NCBI RefSeq assembly: GCF_040581485.1
Contig: NC_090133.1
Location: 13,020,001-13,084,000 of the forward strand
DNA length: 64,000 nucleotides
Origin: Linepithema humile
Lineage: Eukaryota; Arthropoda; Insecta; Hymenoptera; Formicidae
Direction: 5' to 3'
The notes beneath the pieces are model-generated. The model searched no databases. It saw only the letters and a program-made list of their open reading frames with translations, and was not told where the DNA came from. Below are positions 22,345-35,079 of this stretch, one piece after another (position 1 is the stretch's first letter; each line of letters starts with the position of its first letter). Made by a program: the position numbers and the translations under genes.

Positions 22345-22646
22345 TCTCGCGGCTAATGGGCGCCGCAGCGGCGGGCGCCGGGACCAATATGGCCGGCTGC
22401 TCGGTGGGCCAGTCTATGGGTGACGTAACTAAGTCGTCGGGAATGGGGATGGGCGTCGGCGTCGGAGTCGGCGTCGGCATGGGCGTCGGCACGATGCAAT
22501 TTCCCCTTGCTCAGAGGCGGAAGAGACGTGTGCTCTTCACCCAAGCCCAGGTCTACGAGCTCGAAAGGCGATTCAAGCAGCAAAAGTACCTCAGCGCACC
22601 TGAACGGGAGCATCTGGCGTCTTTAATTCATTTAACGCCTACACAG
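22345..22646 (+). CDS. scro: Scarecrow / NK2.1 homeobox gene, internal exon A
   Basis: This exon encodes the end of the N-terminal region and homeodomain residues 1-44 of an NK2-class transcription factor. It follows a good acceptor (tatgttttgcag) and ends at a strong donor (ACACAG/gtacgt). The first two bases complete a split codon, then the frame reads SRLMG, matching ISRFMG just before the homeodomain in vertebrate Nkx2-1. The ATG at 22356 is therefore internal and not the start. 'GDVTKS' precedes a Gly-Val/Gly-Met run, then 'MQFPLAQ' and the homeodomain 'RRKRRVLFTQAQVYELERRF...HLTPTQ'. The intron falls between homeodomain residues 44 and 45. Proteins of this family act in the nucleus and bind CAAGTG cores. 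Drosophila scro is known from brain and pharynx expression. The KRQAKEK tail in exon B separates it from vnd/Nkx2-2. Confidence 0.95.
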
Positions 22647-22699
22647 GTACGTTATTATTTCTAACATTTATTTCAGATTTGTCGAATATAATGTTGTTT

Positions 22700-23550
22700 T
22701 AGAGCGCATCAAAATCAGATGTGCTTGCAATTACAGATTTAAATGTAACTTATTTGGTCAGTTAGTTCTTATGGAGAAAGAAACTAAATGCCAATTTTTT
22801 GATTTTTAAATTTTGGATTTCTTGAGGTTTAGATTGCTGAGATTTAGAACTGTTTAAAAGCGAAATAATGCTGAATGCATATAACATGTTATATGCATAA
22901 TAGAGCCAATTTAGCAATCATATATCAGAAAGTAATCATTGAAATCGGAATTTACTCCTCATCTCTAAATAATTATCTTAATTTTTCAATCTATAGATTA
23001 TTCCCAATCTAAATATTCAAGAAAAATTTAACATTAAAATAAATAAAAATAATAAATTTATTTAAAATAAAGTGTAAACTAAAAAAATAATAAATTGAAG
23101 TAATTTTGATAATAAAAATTAAGAATTAAAATCTAGATAAAAAAATTTAATTATGAAAAAGAAATACAATTATTAAATATTGAAGCAAACCCATATTTAA
23201 ATGCAAAAATTTGTGCCAGTTTTTATGGCAAAAATTGATATTTGCAACGATGTGTATCAAGATTATTATTGAAGAAAATCTATTTGCAAATTTTAGTTTT
23301 AAAAGAACAATAGTTGAGCAAATGGACAATGGATTTAGCATGTTTCGTACTTATTATTTTTCTTTTAACTAGCCTTTTTTCATTAATTTCAAGTAAACGT
23401 TTTTTCTATCTAAAATCTTGAGCTTCTTTTTGGATAATAATCGATGAATAGAAAATAGAAGATTCAGTCAAAAAGTTTTTTTATAGGAATTTCCATGTGC
23501 TACTTTTATAAATAAAGAACTTTATATTTATGTCATTGTTTATGATTATT
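22700..23550. other. AT-rich intronic sequence after exon A, nothing recognised
   Basis: AT-rich DNA with a short 'aacatgttatatgcat' palindromic stretch near 22880. No gene, RNA or terminal-repeat signature was seen. Confidence 0.55.
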
Positions 23551-23559
23551 TTATCTTCT

Positions 23560-24655
23560 AAGAAGAGGATGGGGGTAAAAAGTAGGGATTTCTACCTCCG
23601 GCTTCTTTAAAATTTATATTTCCTTATGTTTTTACTCCTGCTAAACTTATTTCTGAAGATAAAAATTATCTAAACCCCGGAGAAAATCCTCAAATTTATC
23701 AATCTTTGTAAAAATATGCTCTTATGTAGAATACAACGTTTCGCATTGGGATCACTTATGATTGTGTAAGCATCTTTCTTTGTACATTCCAAAGCAAAAT
23801 ACATAATGCATTGATTAGATCAACCTCGGAATTAGTTGCACATCTGATTGTGGTAGACGTAAATTATCGTGATAGACGCTCACTTTTCTCTCGCGCGCGC
23901 CGTAGTGGCTGGGTCAGCGTCGCCGAGCGTTAGAGACAACACTATCCGATAAATAAATGGATTCATGTCAGATTTTTATGTCACCCAATGAGGTACCGCT
24001 GACATGCTTTTGTTTTTTAACGATTTTCTTAATAGTTATATCGTGAATCTTCTTCGGATTATCAACGTATAGAGTGATTAGAGGTAACAGAATACCTATA
24101 CGTTGATAATGTAAATAATAGTGTTTTCGATTATACGGATTTTGAACGATCCAAGGTTGATTAATGACGTCATTGCATCGTCTCCACCAATAAGGGCCAC
24201 TTCGACCAAGTTCTGGTTAATTTAATCGTCGATTACAGAGTTGCCAACATGACAAATAAAACACATTTTGTAATAGAAAAGGGTTAGAGAGACGGATATA
24301 TCGGCAGCAATACTGTTGGTAACATTAAAAGTTAATCGTCGATTACTTTAACCGGAACTTAGTTGAAATGACCCTAAAAGACATGAATTTATAGTAAAAT
24401 AGTGATCGATTAACCTTGGGTCTATCAAAATCCGTATAATGGAAAATGCTATAAGATTCACGAGATGACTATTGGGGAAATCATAAAAAAAGAACGCGTC
24501 AGCAGTATTTCATGGGTGACATAAAAATTTGAACAGAAATCCTTCAGAAATGAGGTCAGCGGGTGTCGAAACGTAAGGTGATGTAAATTTTGAAAGAACC
24601 ACTCCGGAGGCAGAAATTGCTACTTTTTACCCATCCTCCTTTTTTAAAATAAGAA
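23560..24655. mobile_element. Foldback element of about 1.1 kb with an internal insertion
   Basis: The block 'gaggatgggggtaaaaagtag' and 'ctacctccgg' near 23565-23600 is matched inverted by 'ctactttttacccatcctcc' near 24625-24645. Further in, 'tttttatgtcaccca', 'tcgtgaatctt' and 'attatacggattttga' on the left (23960-24140) pair with 24390-24530 on the right. About 23720-23945 does not pair and contains the 'cggaattagttgcacat' repeat and a GC-rich block, so it looks like a later insertion in the left arm. No open frame of note. Confidence 0.7.
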
Positions 24656-24964
24656 AAACTTACTTACATTATTCAGATAATATGTATTTAATTAATAGAT
24701 CAATTGCTAAAAGTACAAAAAAAAAATTTTGTCGGAAAGTCTTTTAAAAGTTTTTTTGTCAAATGCTGATACGCGTAAATTAACGTTAATATTAAGTAAA
24801 GCAAATAAAAGCAAATAATGCTAGATAACAAATGACTTGTTATTTTTCCAAAAGTCTTTCAAGTAACCAATTCACATATATATTTGTATGATTAATAGTA
24901 AATACAAATTCATTAATCATAGACATTTTGTATAATTATCTTCTTACTTGGAATTGTATGATAG

Positions 24965-25306
24965 TTGCCATTTATCGGGCGGTTAGGGACAACTGGTTCT
25001 AGTATATACGCCGATTTTAACGAGCGTATTCATTTTCATTTGACGCAGACAAGTCTACCCGGCTTGATGCGACACAGCAGTCTGGCAACAATAAATAATT
25101 GTTACGTGGCTCATTGGCCGCATCCTGCGTTCATGCGCACAGATCTCCCCTCGTTCAGTCTACCGTTCCGTTTACATTGTTCGTCTCTCTCTGCGGCTCA
25201 ATTCACTTATCAGCCCTTTGAAAACAAGCGTACCGAATTGTTCGTTTATCATCGTGCAATGTGGCGCTACGTAACAGTGTTATCGATACAAGTTAACTTA
25301 CATTAA
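24965..25306 (+). other. GC-richer island with a 113-residue open frame
   Basis: A block of balanced composition 2.3 kb into the intron, just upstream of the (TC)n tract. One frame is open for 113 codons, but the translation has no recognised domain, no low-complexity signal peptide and no intron context. I regard it as possible regulatory DNA, with coding unlikely. Confidence 0.35.
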
Positions 25307-25397
25307 GACTGGAATTTATAGTCGATTATTATTCGATAAATGATCATAGTTTTTTTTGTGAATTGCAGATTATCCATCAATTTGTTAACTCTTACTT

Positions 25398-26040
<643 letters not shown>

Positions 26041-26059
26041 CTTTCTCACTCTATCAAAT

Positions 26060-27790
26060 TTATAGTTAAATAATTTTTAATTCGTGAAATATTTATTTAT
26101 GAATCACTTATCGTTTTGTTAATTCCAGATTTGTGAAAAATTAATTTACTAGTTACTTATTTAAAAGACAAATTTTATGTATGTGGACAAATTTATTATA
26201 AAATTTATTATAATATAATTAGATAATAAAGAGACGGACAATGTGTTACTACAAAAACTAAAAATGAAGCGTGAGTTGAAAGTGTTTTTGATACATCACT
26301 TTAGTCTACATTTGATCTAAATCGAATGATATGTGTCTATTGTAATTCTCTTTTAGCAGATTGTCAAACATATAGGATAATTCTTCAATGCAATATTTGA
26401 GGAGGTACATGTGCTGAGAGCTCAAAACAATAAAATATATTTTATATGAATATAAATTGTCTAGATTTTATTTTTAGAGAGTTATAACAAATTAAAGAAA
26501 TATTCTCAATAATATATATTTTAATTATTTACATTAATGTAATATTAATATCGATAAATTTCTAGATCTAATTAACCAGATGTTTATAATTTCATATAAT
26601 AACAGTTAAAATAGTTGCAGTTTTAAAAGATTATACAGGATGGGAGAAAATCAGCCAAGCAAGGTATGATACCTTGTATAAAAATTAATAAAAATTGCAG
26701 AATAAATTTTTTTAGCATTCGTGTATTTAACAAAGATAGTTTGAAAGACAGTTTGTGAAAAAAAAACACTAAATGTAATTATATTTACATAACGTCTTAA
26801 GGATTCACTTTTTCAAACGGTTCAATAATTTTTTATCTTAACATATGAATATTTTCAGTCTCTTCTTTTTATACACAATGACTTTAATTTGGCCCCATTA
26901 GTAAAAGACAAAAGAGTAAGATTGGATAGTGTACAGTGTACACACCAACTTATCATTCCGCCACGACCAATCCAGCATTGATGTTATTCATTAAGTAGGT
27001 TTTTTACTTCTTTACTATAATAAAATAAAACATTATCAACCTGAAAATAGAGGCATGGATATTGGTTTTAGGCACGATAAATCAGTTCATCAAGCAGTAC
27101 ATAGCTATTCAATACAGCTTGCAAACTTGTGTTTCTCGAAAATAAACAAAAAATTTGAAATGAAAAGAAATTTATTCTGGATTTTTGATTTATTTTTATA
27201 CAAGAAATCGTTCCTAGCCCGATTATATTACAATTTTCAGAGTTTTACTCTGTATAAAAAATATTATAAGAATTGTAATTATCAATGTTGGTAGAAATAA
27301 ATACTAGTCATCATTTGTCGTCTAAGCAATCGAATGACGACAATCAAAATCCAACAAGCAAATCTGAAAAGAACGGTTCATGTAGCGAACGAGACACGCG
27401 CTTTAAAGCAGTAACGGAACACTTCCTTAAACCGGAAGTCGGTCTTCGGTGTCGTGTAAAACTCTCGACGCTTGAAGCGACGGTGATGAGTCGAATCCGA
27501 GTCAAGCACGAAAGTCGGTGAAGAAGCCTGATTACAATCAGGGATTTTCATGTACACGTCTGGAACAAATGCAAAGGCGATACATAAGTTTCAATATTGA
27601 GTTTCATAGTTGATGGCACTAGAGACCATAAAAAAAATACGAAATTGAAGAAGGGGAGAGAATTTATGCACTACTCCCTGTGTATATATGTACAATATAT
27701 ATTTCTATATTTTTTTGTACATTGCACATTGCAACATACATACATACATTGATACATTGCGCAACATTTTGAATAATATAGATTGTGTAT
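26060..27790. other. AT-rich intronic sequence, no gene recognised
   Basis: AT-rich DNA with a moderately GC-richer patch at about 27300-27530 (a 78-codon frame without a domain). An ACAGG-type 'ttatacaggatggg' at 26631 may be a lone MITE end. Confidence 0.5.
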
Positions 27791-27801
27791 TTTCGTCTAA
27801 C

Positions 27802-28096
27802 ACACTGAGAAAAATGTTCTGTTTGATTCAACAAACCGTTTGTTCGATTTTGGGCGAAACAGACAGATTCTGGTTGAATCTATCAGAATTCCTATTAATG
27901 CAACAATATTCTGATAGATTCTAGACCCAGATTCTAGAATCTACTAGGTTACGAGCTCGTAACTAAACAGATTGTTGAATCTACCAGAATCTTCTTGCAT
28001 TAATAGGAATTCTGGTAGATTCAACCAGAATCTGTTTGTTTCATCCAAAATCGAACAGACGGTTTATTGAATCAAACAGAACATTTTTCTCAGTGT
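27802..28096. mobile_element. Palindromic MITE with CACTGAGAAAAA ends
   Basis: The element is a near-complete inverted repeat. 'acactgagaaaaatgttctg' at 27802 is mirrored by 'cagaacatttttctcagtgt' ending at 28096. The arms continue through 'attctggttgaatct', 'agaattcctattaatgca' and 'attctagaatct' toward a centre near 27950. It is about 295 bp and non-coding; the open frame across it is incidental. Confidence 0.9.
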
Positions 28097-28837
28097 AGTA
28101 AATCGAAATTTCCTAATTTGAAAGTTTGTTGCTCGTGGAAAAACTAACTGTTATATTGATTGCTACATGATGATTTTCCGTAATATTTTGTAAATTCGAA
28201 TCTGATTTTGAAAACATATCATTCAAAATTTTGAGAAAATTAAAGAAAAATATGTCAAAAATAATGTTTTTGCTTATATTTATAATGTTATTCTAAATAA
28301 ATAAAAGATAAATCTTTTTTCAAATAATTATTACATTATTTTGAAGTATTAACTTTTTTCTACAAGGTATATAAATTAAAAAAGATAAGAAAAAGGAATT
28401 TAATGTAAATCACTTCCATGTGATGTACTATGGATTAAGTCACTCGCATGGCTAAACGATCTGTAAGCTCACGGTTCAATTTGAAAATATTATACATAAT
28501 ATTATACATAAAAGCATGAAATGACAGAACTAAAAATTTGTCTATACATTTGTCTATACTTTCTATATATACAAAAACATTAAAAAGTTGTTTTTTTAAA
28601 ACTTTAATATAATTAAATTATATGTGTATAATTTTCCGATGTATTCCATGTTTGAATCTTTTTCAAATCTACTTGTACTCTCTCAACACTATTTCACCTA
28701 TCTTTTTTATATCTACATTTTTTATACTTAAGAAATATTGTTCACGCGTGATTAAATAATTTGAAACGATTCTTTAAAGTAAAATTTGTCAAACAAAGGA
28801 ACACATTATAAAGCGATTTATATCTAGTATTGCAAGT

Positions 28838-29491
28838 TTGTTTTTGTCAACATTTTTCTACAGTCGTAGTTTAATACTGTATTGTTCATTTGCTCGCCAA
28901 ATCGCAACATCGCAAATAAACAACTGCCATTTAAAAATCTTTCGTCATCAGAGTAATATAGAAAAAAATGGTGACGACAGATCGGAGCGCATGACGCGCG
29001 TTACATTTATCTCGTCGCGCTTCTCTCGCCCTGCCGATTTCTCGTCTCTGTTCCCTCCGGAACACATTTCTCCCACCCTTTTCTTGTCTTCTTGGCACGG
29101 GACACACGCAGATGGATCCCTCCATTTTGCGCTCGCATTGTTACTCCAAGTACCGGTCCCCCTTCACACGCGGCGCGATGTTACAATGCCTCTAGCCACT
29201 CCTGGCATTGTTACCGGTATTGTTATTATTATCGCTACTGTTGCCGGTTGCGGCCGAGTGGCGAATGGAAAAGCAGAGAGCCAGCGAGCCAGCTGCTGCG
29301 TCGAGTGTCGCATTAGAGGCAAATTACACTCTCTCCCTCCCCTCCTGGTCTGCCTATCGAAGCTTTCATCCTTTCATTCCATCCTTCATTCTCTTTTTCC
29401 AAGTTTCGTCAAATTTGTCGAATTGTCGGTAAAAACGTTATTATTATTAAATCTTTATTATTTAAAACAAATGTTACAGATATTTATATAA
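28838..29491 (+). other. Stop-poor GC-richer island, 217-codon open frame of unknown meaning
   Basis: This is the longest non-repetitive open frame in the window. The translation has no recognised domain. It shows a hydrophobic Ile/Val run (about residues 120-140: IVTGIVIIIATVAGC) followed by a Cys-rich patch, and ends in a Leu-rich stretch as composition turns AT-rich. Other frames on both strands (28931-29125 -, 29092-29316 +, 29208-29432 +) are open over the same block, which points to composition as the cause. An intron-nested gene or non-coding exon cannot be excluded. Confidence 0.25.
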
Positions 29492-29499
29492 TTTTATTA

Positions 29500-30650
29500 T
29501 TATTATACTCCATTAATATTAATAATTACAATATTATATATATAAGTAATATTATTTGTACAAAATCCAAACACGATTAGTTTAAAAGTTATTTAATGTT
29601 CGTATTGATTCTTATAAAGAATCGTATACTGCAGATACTTATTTAGTAACAACTTTGACAAAATTGATACAAAAAAAGGAACATTGCCAGATCAATTTTT
29701 TTATATAAACTAACAAAACTCTAATAATATTTGTTGAATTTATTTGACATTTATCTAGTGATAATTGTTGACAAAATTTCATTCGGCATCATTAATTGAC
29801 TTGAAAATTATTAATTTAAAATTGCAGCAAAATATAATCATACTTCGACACTTATTTCAATTGACAATTGATCATCATTTGATTTCTTGCACTAAATTTC
29901 AGAGAATATTCACAATCAAAAGTTTTTTCTTTTTATCATTTAATTTAGGAAAAAGATATTAATTCAAAAATATTTTTTCCAATAAAAAGTTACGTCAATT
30001 TGTAATATTGTAACATACTGCATTATCTAAAGTTATTTATTTTGTGTTTTAGCATAAGAAACATCTTGTTTTTAGATTTAACTACTTGTCATTAATATTG
30101 TAAATATATCTTTAAAATCAACAATTTTATTAAAATTTTATTATAATTTTATAAAAATTTTATTAAAATACTTATAATATTATACTTGTAGATGAATATG
30201 AAATGCTTTCAATTGTTAGATTATGCCCAACTTCAATTATGAAAGCATGCTCGTAAGTAATTTTGTGCGCGCGCGTGCGCGATTGAAGACAAAAATGTGT
30301 GATATTTAGAACTATAAATGCTTAATAAAAAAATTATACAAAATAATTATACAATAGTCAGGATATTCATTTTTATAGGAATTGCCACTAATGTTAGCAA
30401 TAATAACCTTACACAGCATTAATTTATCTTTAATTATCATCTTAAATTATCTTACACAGCATAATGTTGTCAACAATAAAAACGACACAAAATTTTTACT
30501 ATAACTTAATGATTTTAAACATAAATTTAGTAAAACAGTACATTTTATTATACAAAAATCTCGTTGTGAAGTATAACAACCATGCAATAAGATTATTTAA
30601 ATTAATATCAATATAGCAGTCAAGAGAAATAGCTAAAACAAGATTTTTGC
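29500..30650. other. AT-rich intronic sequence, no gene recognised
   Basis: Only AT-rich DNA and an alternating GC tract at about 30264-30281 were seen. Confidence 0.6.
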
Positions 30651-30664
30651 GCCATTTTTATAAT

Positions 30665-31070
30665 ATTATTACACTTGCGACGGTCACTCGCAAATGCGCT
30701 CGCACAAGAAATAAGTACTCAATTTAAGAACAAAGAACTTTAATGAACTTAACAGCAACACAATCAGAACGAAACAACAACAGAACTGTCGTGTACAATT
30801 CAGAAAACCGTCTCACGCCCAAAATGCGTCCTCACGGCACCGAGGACCAAGCGTAACTCGCATGTCGTTCGTCATCTCGCACTTTATTTACAAGTTACTA
30901 AGCAACGCTTCTCAACACTAGCTCGTGGCTCACACGACGCAGCTTCCGAACGACGACATCCCGCGACGCGGATATAAACAGTATATTCAAATCGTTATAT
31001 TAGTACAAACGTACAATGTGACGCTTCAATCTATATCAAATTATCCTCACTGCTTCTGCCGCATTTAAAA
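30665..31070 (-). mobile_element. Possible solo LTR of a retrotransposon
   Basis: A compact GC-richer block of about 400 bp. Read on the minus strand, it ends with 'ttaagttcattaaagttctt' and 'gagtacttatttcttgtgcg' and then GTGTAATAATA, reminiscent of an R-U5 region with a poly-A-type signal. It also contains a 'gtaaataaagtgcgagatg' segment upstream. No polymerase sequence is adjacent and no clear target duplication or TG..CA boundary was fixed, so the call is tentative. Confidence 0.35.
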
Positions 31071-31390
31071 TCTTTATAATATGTGTATACAATATATGTA
31101 TACATAAATATCCATATTACTATAATATGTAAGATCTATCTAGAATATGTACACACAATACATCTTATCTTCTAATTATAATCATCTTCGGATCTTTGAT
31201 ATCAAGAATTAACAGTTATCCTTCTGTTGTGACAGTCATTAACGTCAATAATCCGCAAGCTAACATATCCGAGAATATTTCTGCACTCCCAAAAAAAGAT
31301 CAGTTGTGTACAGTTTTAATTTCTAAAATATTAAAAAGAAAAAGAGCAATAAGAATTAATGCGTCGAAAAAATCAACTTATTAACAAAAA

Positions 31391-31434
31391 ATACAAGGAA
31401 AAATAAAAAAAGTTTTTTTTATTTTTCCTTGTAT
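31391..31434. repeat. Perfect AT-rich hairpin
   Basis: 'tacaaggaaaaataaaaaaa' pairs with the following 'tttttttatttttccttgta' with almost no loop. It may be a minimal palindromic repeat or a fossil of a foldback element. Confidence 0.7.
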
Positions 31435-31559
31435 TCTCTTATTAATAGATTAGTTCTTCTGTGCGCTTACATTCGCCTCTTCTTATTGCCTGTTTTCTCT
31501 TCTAATATTTTTTACAAAAATATGGTTGGCTCCAAAAAATACTATAAAATATAGTGAGA

Positions 31560-32040
31560 TGATGGTTATTGCACAACCATTTTTGCCTTCAGTGTGCGCG
31601 CGCGCGTGCGCGTATGTGTTACATAAACACATACAAGTATGTCATCACTAGGGATGCTGCATCGTGGTATAAAGTTCAATGAGAAAACGACTAGACTGAT
31701 AGAAGAAGGCGAAAAGATCGCGGCCGCGTATGATTCAACTACGCGAATAATAATCATAATAATGGGTTTGCTTACCACCGAGCTCTCTCGCTCTCGGCTC
31801 TCATCCCTCTGCATTGCGGTCGGCAACCCCTGGCGCGCGCGCATCAGAAGAGGGATCGAATCTCGGAGAGCAGAGGACGGGCTGAATACCGTGCAAACAT
31901 GTCGATACCACTGTTGAGATCTATCGACGAGGAAGACGAAACGAAACGATCGACGGCGCACGGCGCGACTGTGTGTTAATCGTGATGCTTTGATACAGTA
32001 ACAAAGAAACGACGCCATTAGTCCGCGAATATTCTTTTCG
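31560..32040. other. GC-richer intronic island
   Basis: Starts with an alternating purine-pyrimidine GC tract (31591-31620) and continues as stop-poor DNA with frames on both strands (31566-32018 -, 31639-31917 +). Neither frame has a recognised domain. Candidate non-coding regulatory sequence. Confidence 0.4.
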
Positions 32041-32049
32041 AACGCTTTT

Positions 32050-33320
32050 TCCTGTTCAGTTCGATCGGTTATATTTTTTTATTCCTCAATTTACCATCTT
32101 TATTCTCGAATCTTAAATATATACGAGATGCGATAAACGTCACATATTTTATTATTTCTTATTGCAACAGATTTCTTGATGTGTTGTTTATGTGTTTTTA
32201 TGTTAAAGTATAAAATCTAGCAATGGATAGATGGAATTCTACATCTACTTTTTGGGAGACCTGAGAATCGGAATTTAAATTAATTTTTTCACTGTCTTCA
32301 AAAAGTGGTATAAATTATTTTTGCACTTTTTTATAATAAATCTTTTAATTAAATCTATCTGACTATTTGCAAGAGTGCTTTAATACACACAAAAGTGCAA
32401 ATGATTAGGATTGCACGCACCATAATACATATAGCACAAGATTAATATTATTGCCGATTTTTAAAATACTTTATCACGTCACAATTTTGAAAAATTCAAG
32501 GTCAAAGTTAAAAAAGTCGCTATGCGACGTGTTAGAAAAGTTTCTTTTTTTTCAATAAAGTATATTATTATACTAGGACTTTTAACTCTGAAAAGGAATT
32601 TTTTGTGTACATTACGGTTAACAAAATTTTGACGATTAAATATTGTTTGTTACACCTCAGGTAGATTATAAATGGTACTAAAAACTGCGAATAATTCACT
32701 GAATATTTTCAATTTTTGTGGAACATAGATAATAATTTTTGAGATCGCTAACTACTAATGTGATGTCGAAATTGACAAATTTAAAATGGCGAATTCAACA
32801 TGGTGGATGTCAAAATAATAAACGGTTGTAATTTTTGTGAAAATTTGTAATTAAAAATTAGTTGCTGAATATGAATCTGATGTCAAAAATCATTGTGTAC
32901 GTTATATATTTTTAAGATAACTCATTTAATAATATCTATATGTATATTATAGTATATTCTATTTATTCAATAAATGTTGCATGATTTTTTTATTTCTATT
33001 TATTCGATAAATGTCGCAAATTTTTTGAAAAATACTATTTATCAATTTTAAGAAATACTAATTTAGATTTTTTTAATGCAACTAGAATTTATTGTATAAA
33101 TTAAGACCAATACTTGATTTGGTATTGCAACATTAACTCTTATTATTGTTCAAATGTATTAAATCAATTGTAAAGATAAATGATAAAAATCTGTTATAAA
33201 GACATTTAACTTTGAGCTATTTTCAGTATTTTTGCTTCGATAAAATTTTTAAACACTAATAAAAATTTTGACTATCCTAAGCTACATTTACATATATGGC
33301 AATTTCTTCATTGTCAAATG
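32050..33320. other. AT-rich intronic sequence, no gene recognised
   Basis: No signature seen. Near 32970-33030 'tctatttattcaataaatgttgcatgattttt' is followed by a diverged direct copy. Confidence 0.55.
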
Positions 33321-33329
33321 CATATGGTT

Positions 33330-33560
33330 AATTGAACGTTCTGCAACGCGTGCGCGCATCTTTCAAGTGTGCTCTCAGCACCCTCGCATAATAACGCACA
33401 CATGAATACGTCGCTGGCTTTTGCAGTCCTGCGACATTTTGCCGTAATATCCACACGGGCAGAATGTGGCGGACATAATTACATTTCTTTCTCCACTTCT
33501 CCGTCGTTTGCGAGACACCTGCCTGTAGTGATGCATAGTCAACAGTTAGTCTGACGCTGT
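33330..33560. other. GC-richer intronic island
   Basis: A short island containing 'ttcaagtgtgctctc' (an NK2-like CAAGTG core at 33364) and a short open frame without a domain. Confidence 0.35.
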
Positions 33561-33569
33561 ATCTATTAG

Positions 33570-34540
33570 TAGATTAGTAGATTAGTACAAAAATCATTGC
33601 TTTCAACGATTTTGTCAAAATTTTTATTCTTGCTGTATCTCACAAATATCGGACCACGTACTGATCATATAAATTTTTATTTTTAATTTTACTTTTAAAT
33701 TTGCAATTAAAGTTTTCTTTTGTAAGATTGATATCATGTCTCTTAATAAAAAATCTATTAGTAACTTTTTCAAGATTAAAAGATTCTGAGATTATTTTTA
33801 CAATAAATTCAATAAAATAATAATAAAATCGAGATTTTTAGTTTTATGCAAGTAAATTTCTAACTATTAGAGATTTAAGATCAACCAAAGTTTATAGACA
33901 CTAAAGTTTATAAACATAATTTCATTATAACAGAAGAAAGTTCAAGCATAACACATGTTGATAAAATTTTTAAAAGTATTAAATTTACATGCAACAATAT
34001 TCAAATTCCAACATTTTTTGTGCTCTAACATTCGCATTTTGATTCTTGTAACCTTTTCTCTGTTAATATTTTTTTCTAATTCAAAAATAAATCTACAATG
34101 AGTTAAAGATTAAAATTTTTGCAATATTAATTAACAATAAAAGTATTATGTATTTTATGTATTTTATCAGTTAGTGTAGTAATTTTATTAGTGTTAGTAT
34201 GTATATTATATATTTTTTATTTGATTTTGCGCAACAAACCTCTGCAAATTATGTTTATAAATTATTTTTGTTAAAAGACAATTTAAATATAATACACTGA
34301 TAGCATATAACAGTTAATAAAGTTAGGAAAGTATTAGATAATTTGATTATGAGGTTTCAACTTCATGTTCAATATTCTATGTTTAAATACGTTTATATAT
34401 ACATTTTTTTACATTTTTTTACGAATCAATAAATATTCTGAATCATTTGGCCATCATAATGAAAATGATAGATAAAATCCATCCACATTTCATGTACACA
34501 AACTGCTGAATATTTCAAGTTTATCAGACGGAGAGATTGC
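33570..34540. other. AT-rich intronic sequence, no gene recognised
   Basis: Nothing recognised in either strand. Confidence 0.6.
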
Positions 34541-34554
34541 TTTTTATGTCTCAC

Positions 34555-34730
34555 CCTGTAGCGCAAGCGAGTTCTTTATAACGCATTCACGGCATCCGCG
34601 TCGAGGGTGCATATATTCGGACTGCAAACATCAGCATCTCTTAACGGTGTTTTATCGCATCACGTCTCCCTGCTTGTCGATCTTAAAAAGACTACGATTA
34701 AGATGAAAAACCTGAGATGCCTCAAAAAAG
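34555..34730. other. Short GC-richer intronic island
   Basis: About 175 bp with raised GC content, no open frame of note and no repeat signature. Confidence 0.35.
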
Positions 34731-35079
34731 CACGTTTTACGCGTTGATAAAGATGTAGTGTCTTTTTGCGTCACTTTTTTTATTCTTTTTTTTCACCGAT
34801 TAATACGATTAATATAAATACTTTAAGAATCCACAGACTCTGATCAATTAGGAGTTTTGAGTTTTCTTTAGCAGTAAAAGTAAAAAATATATTTCGAGAA
34901 ATAAGTTTCAGAAATGCAGTTATATAATCAAATATAATAAAATATATTTTATTCAAGCGGTACTTGAATAGACGTGTTGTTTTAGGACTTGATATAAAAC
35001 TTATTAAAATTAAAAGATAGAATAGATTAAAATCACCACATAGCATTTTTTTAGACATACAAAATTACTGCACGCATTT

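Noticed and set aside
22268..22613. Minus-strand frames over the scro exon (Pro-Thr and His-Ala-Asp rich)
   Set aside because: They are shadows of the homeobox exon on the opposite strand; the plus strand encodes a conserved homeodomain.
27688..27924. 78-codon open frame
   Set aside because: It runs into the left arm of the palindromic MITE at 27802-28096.
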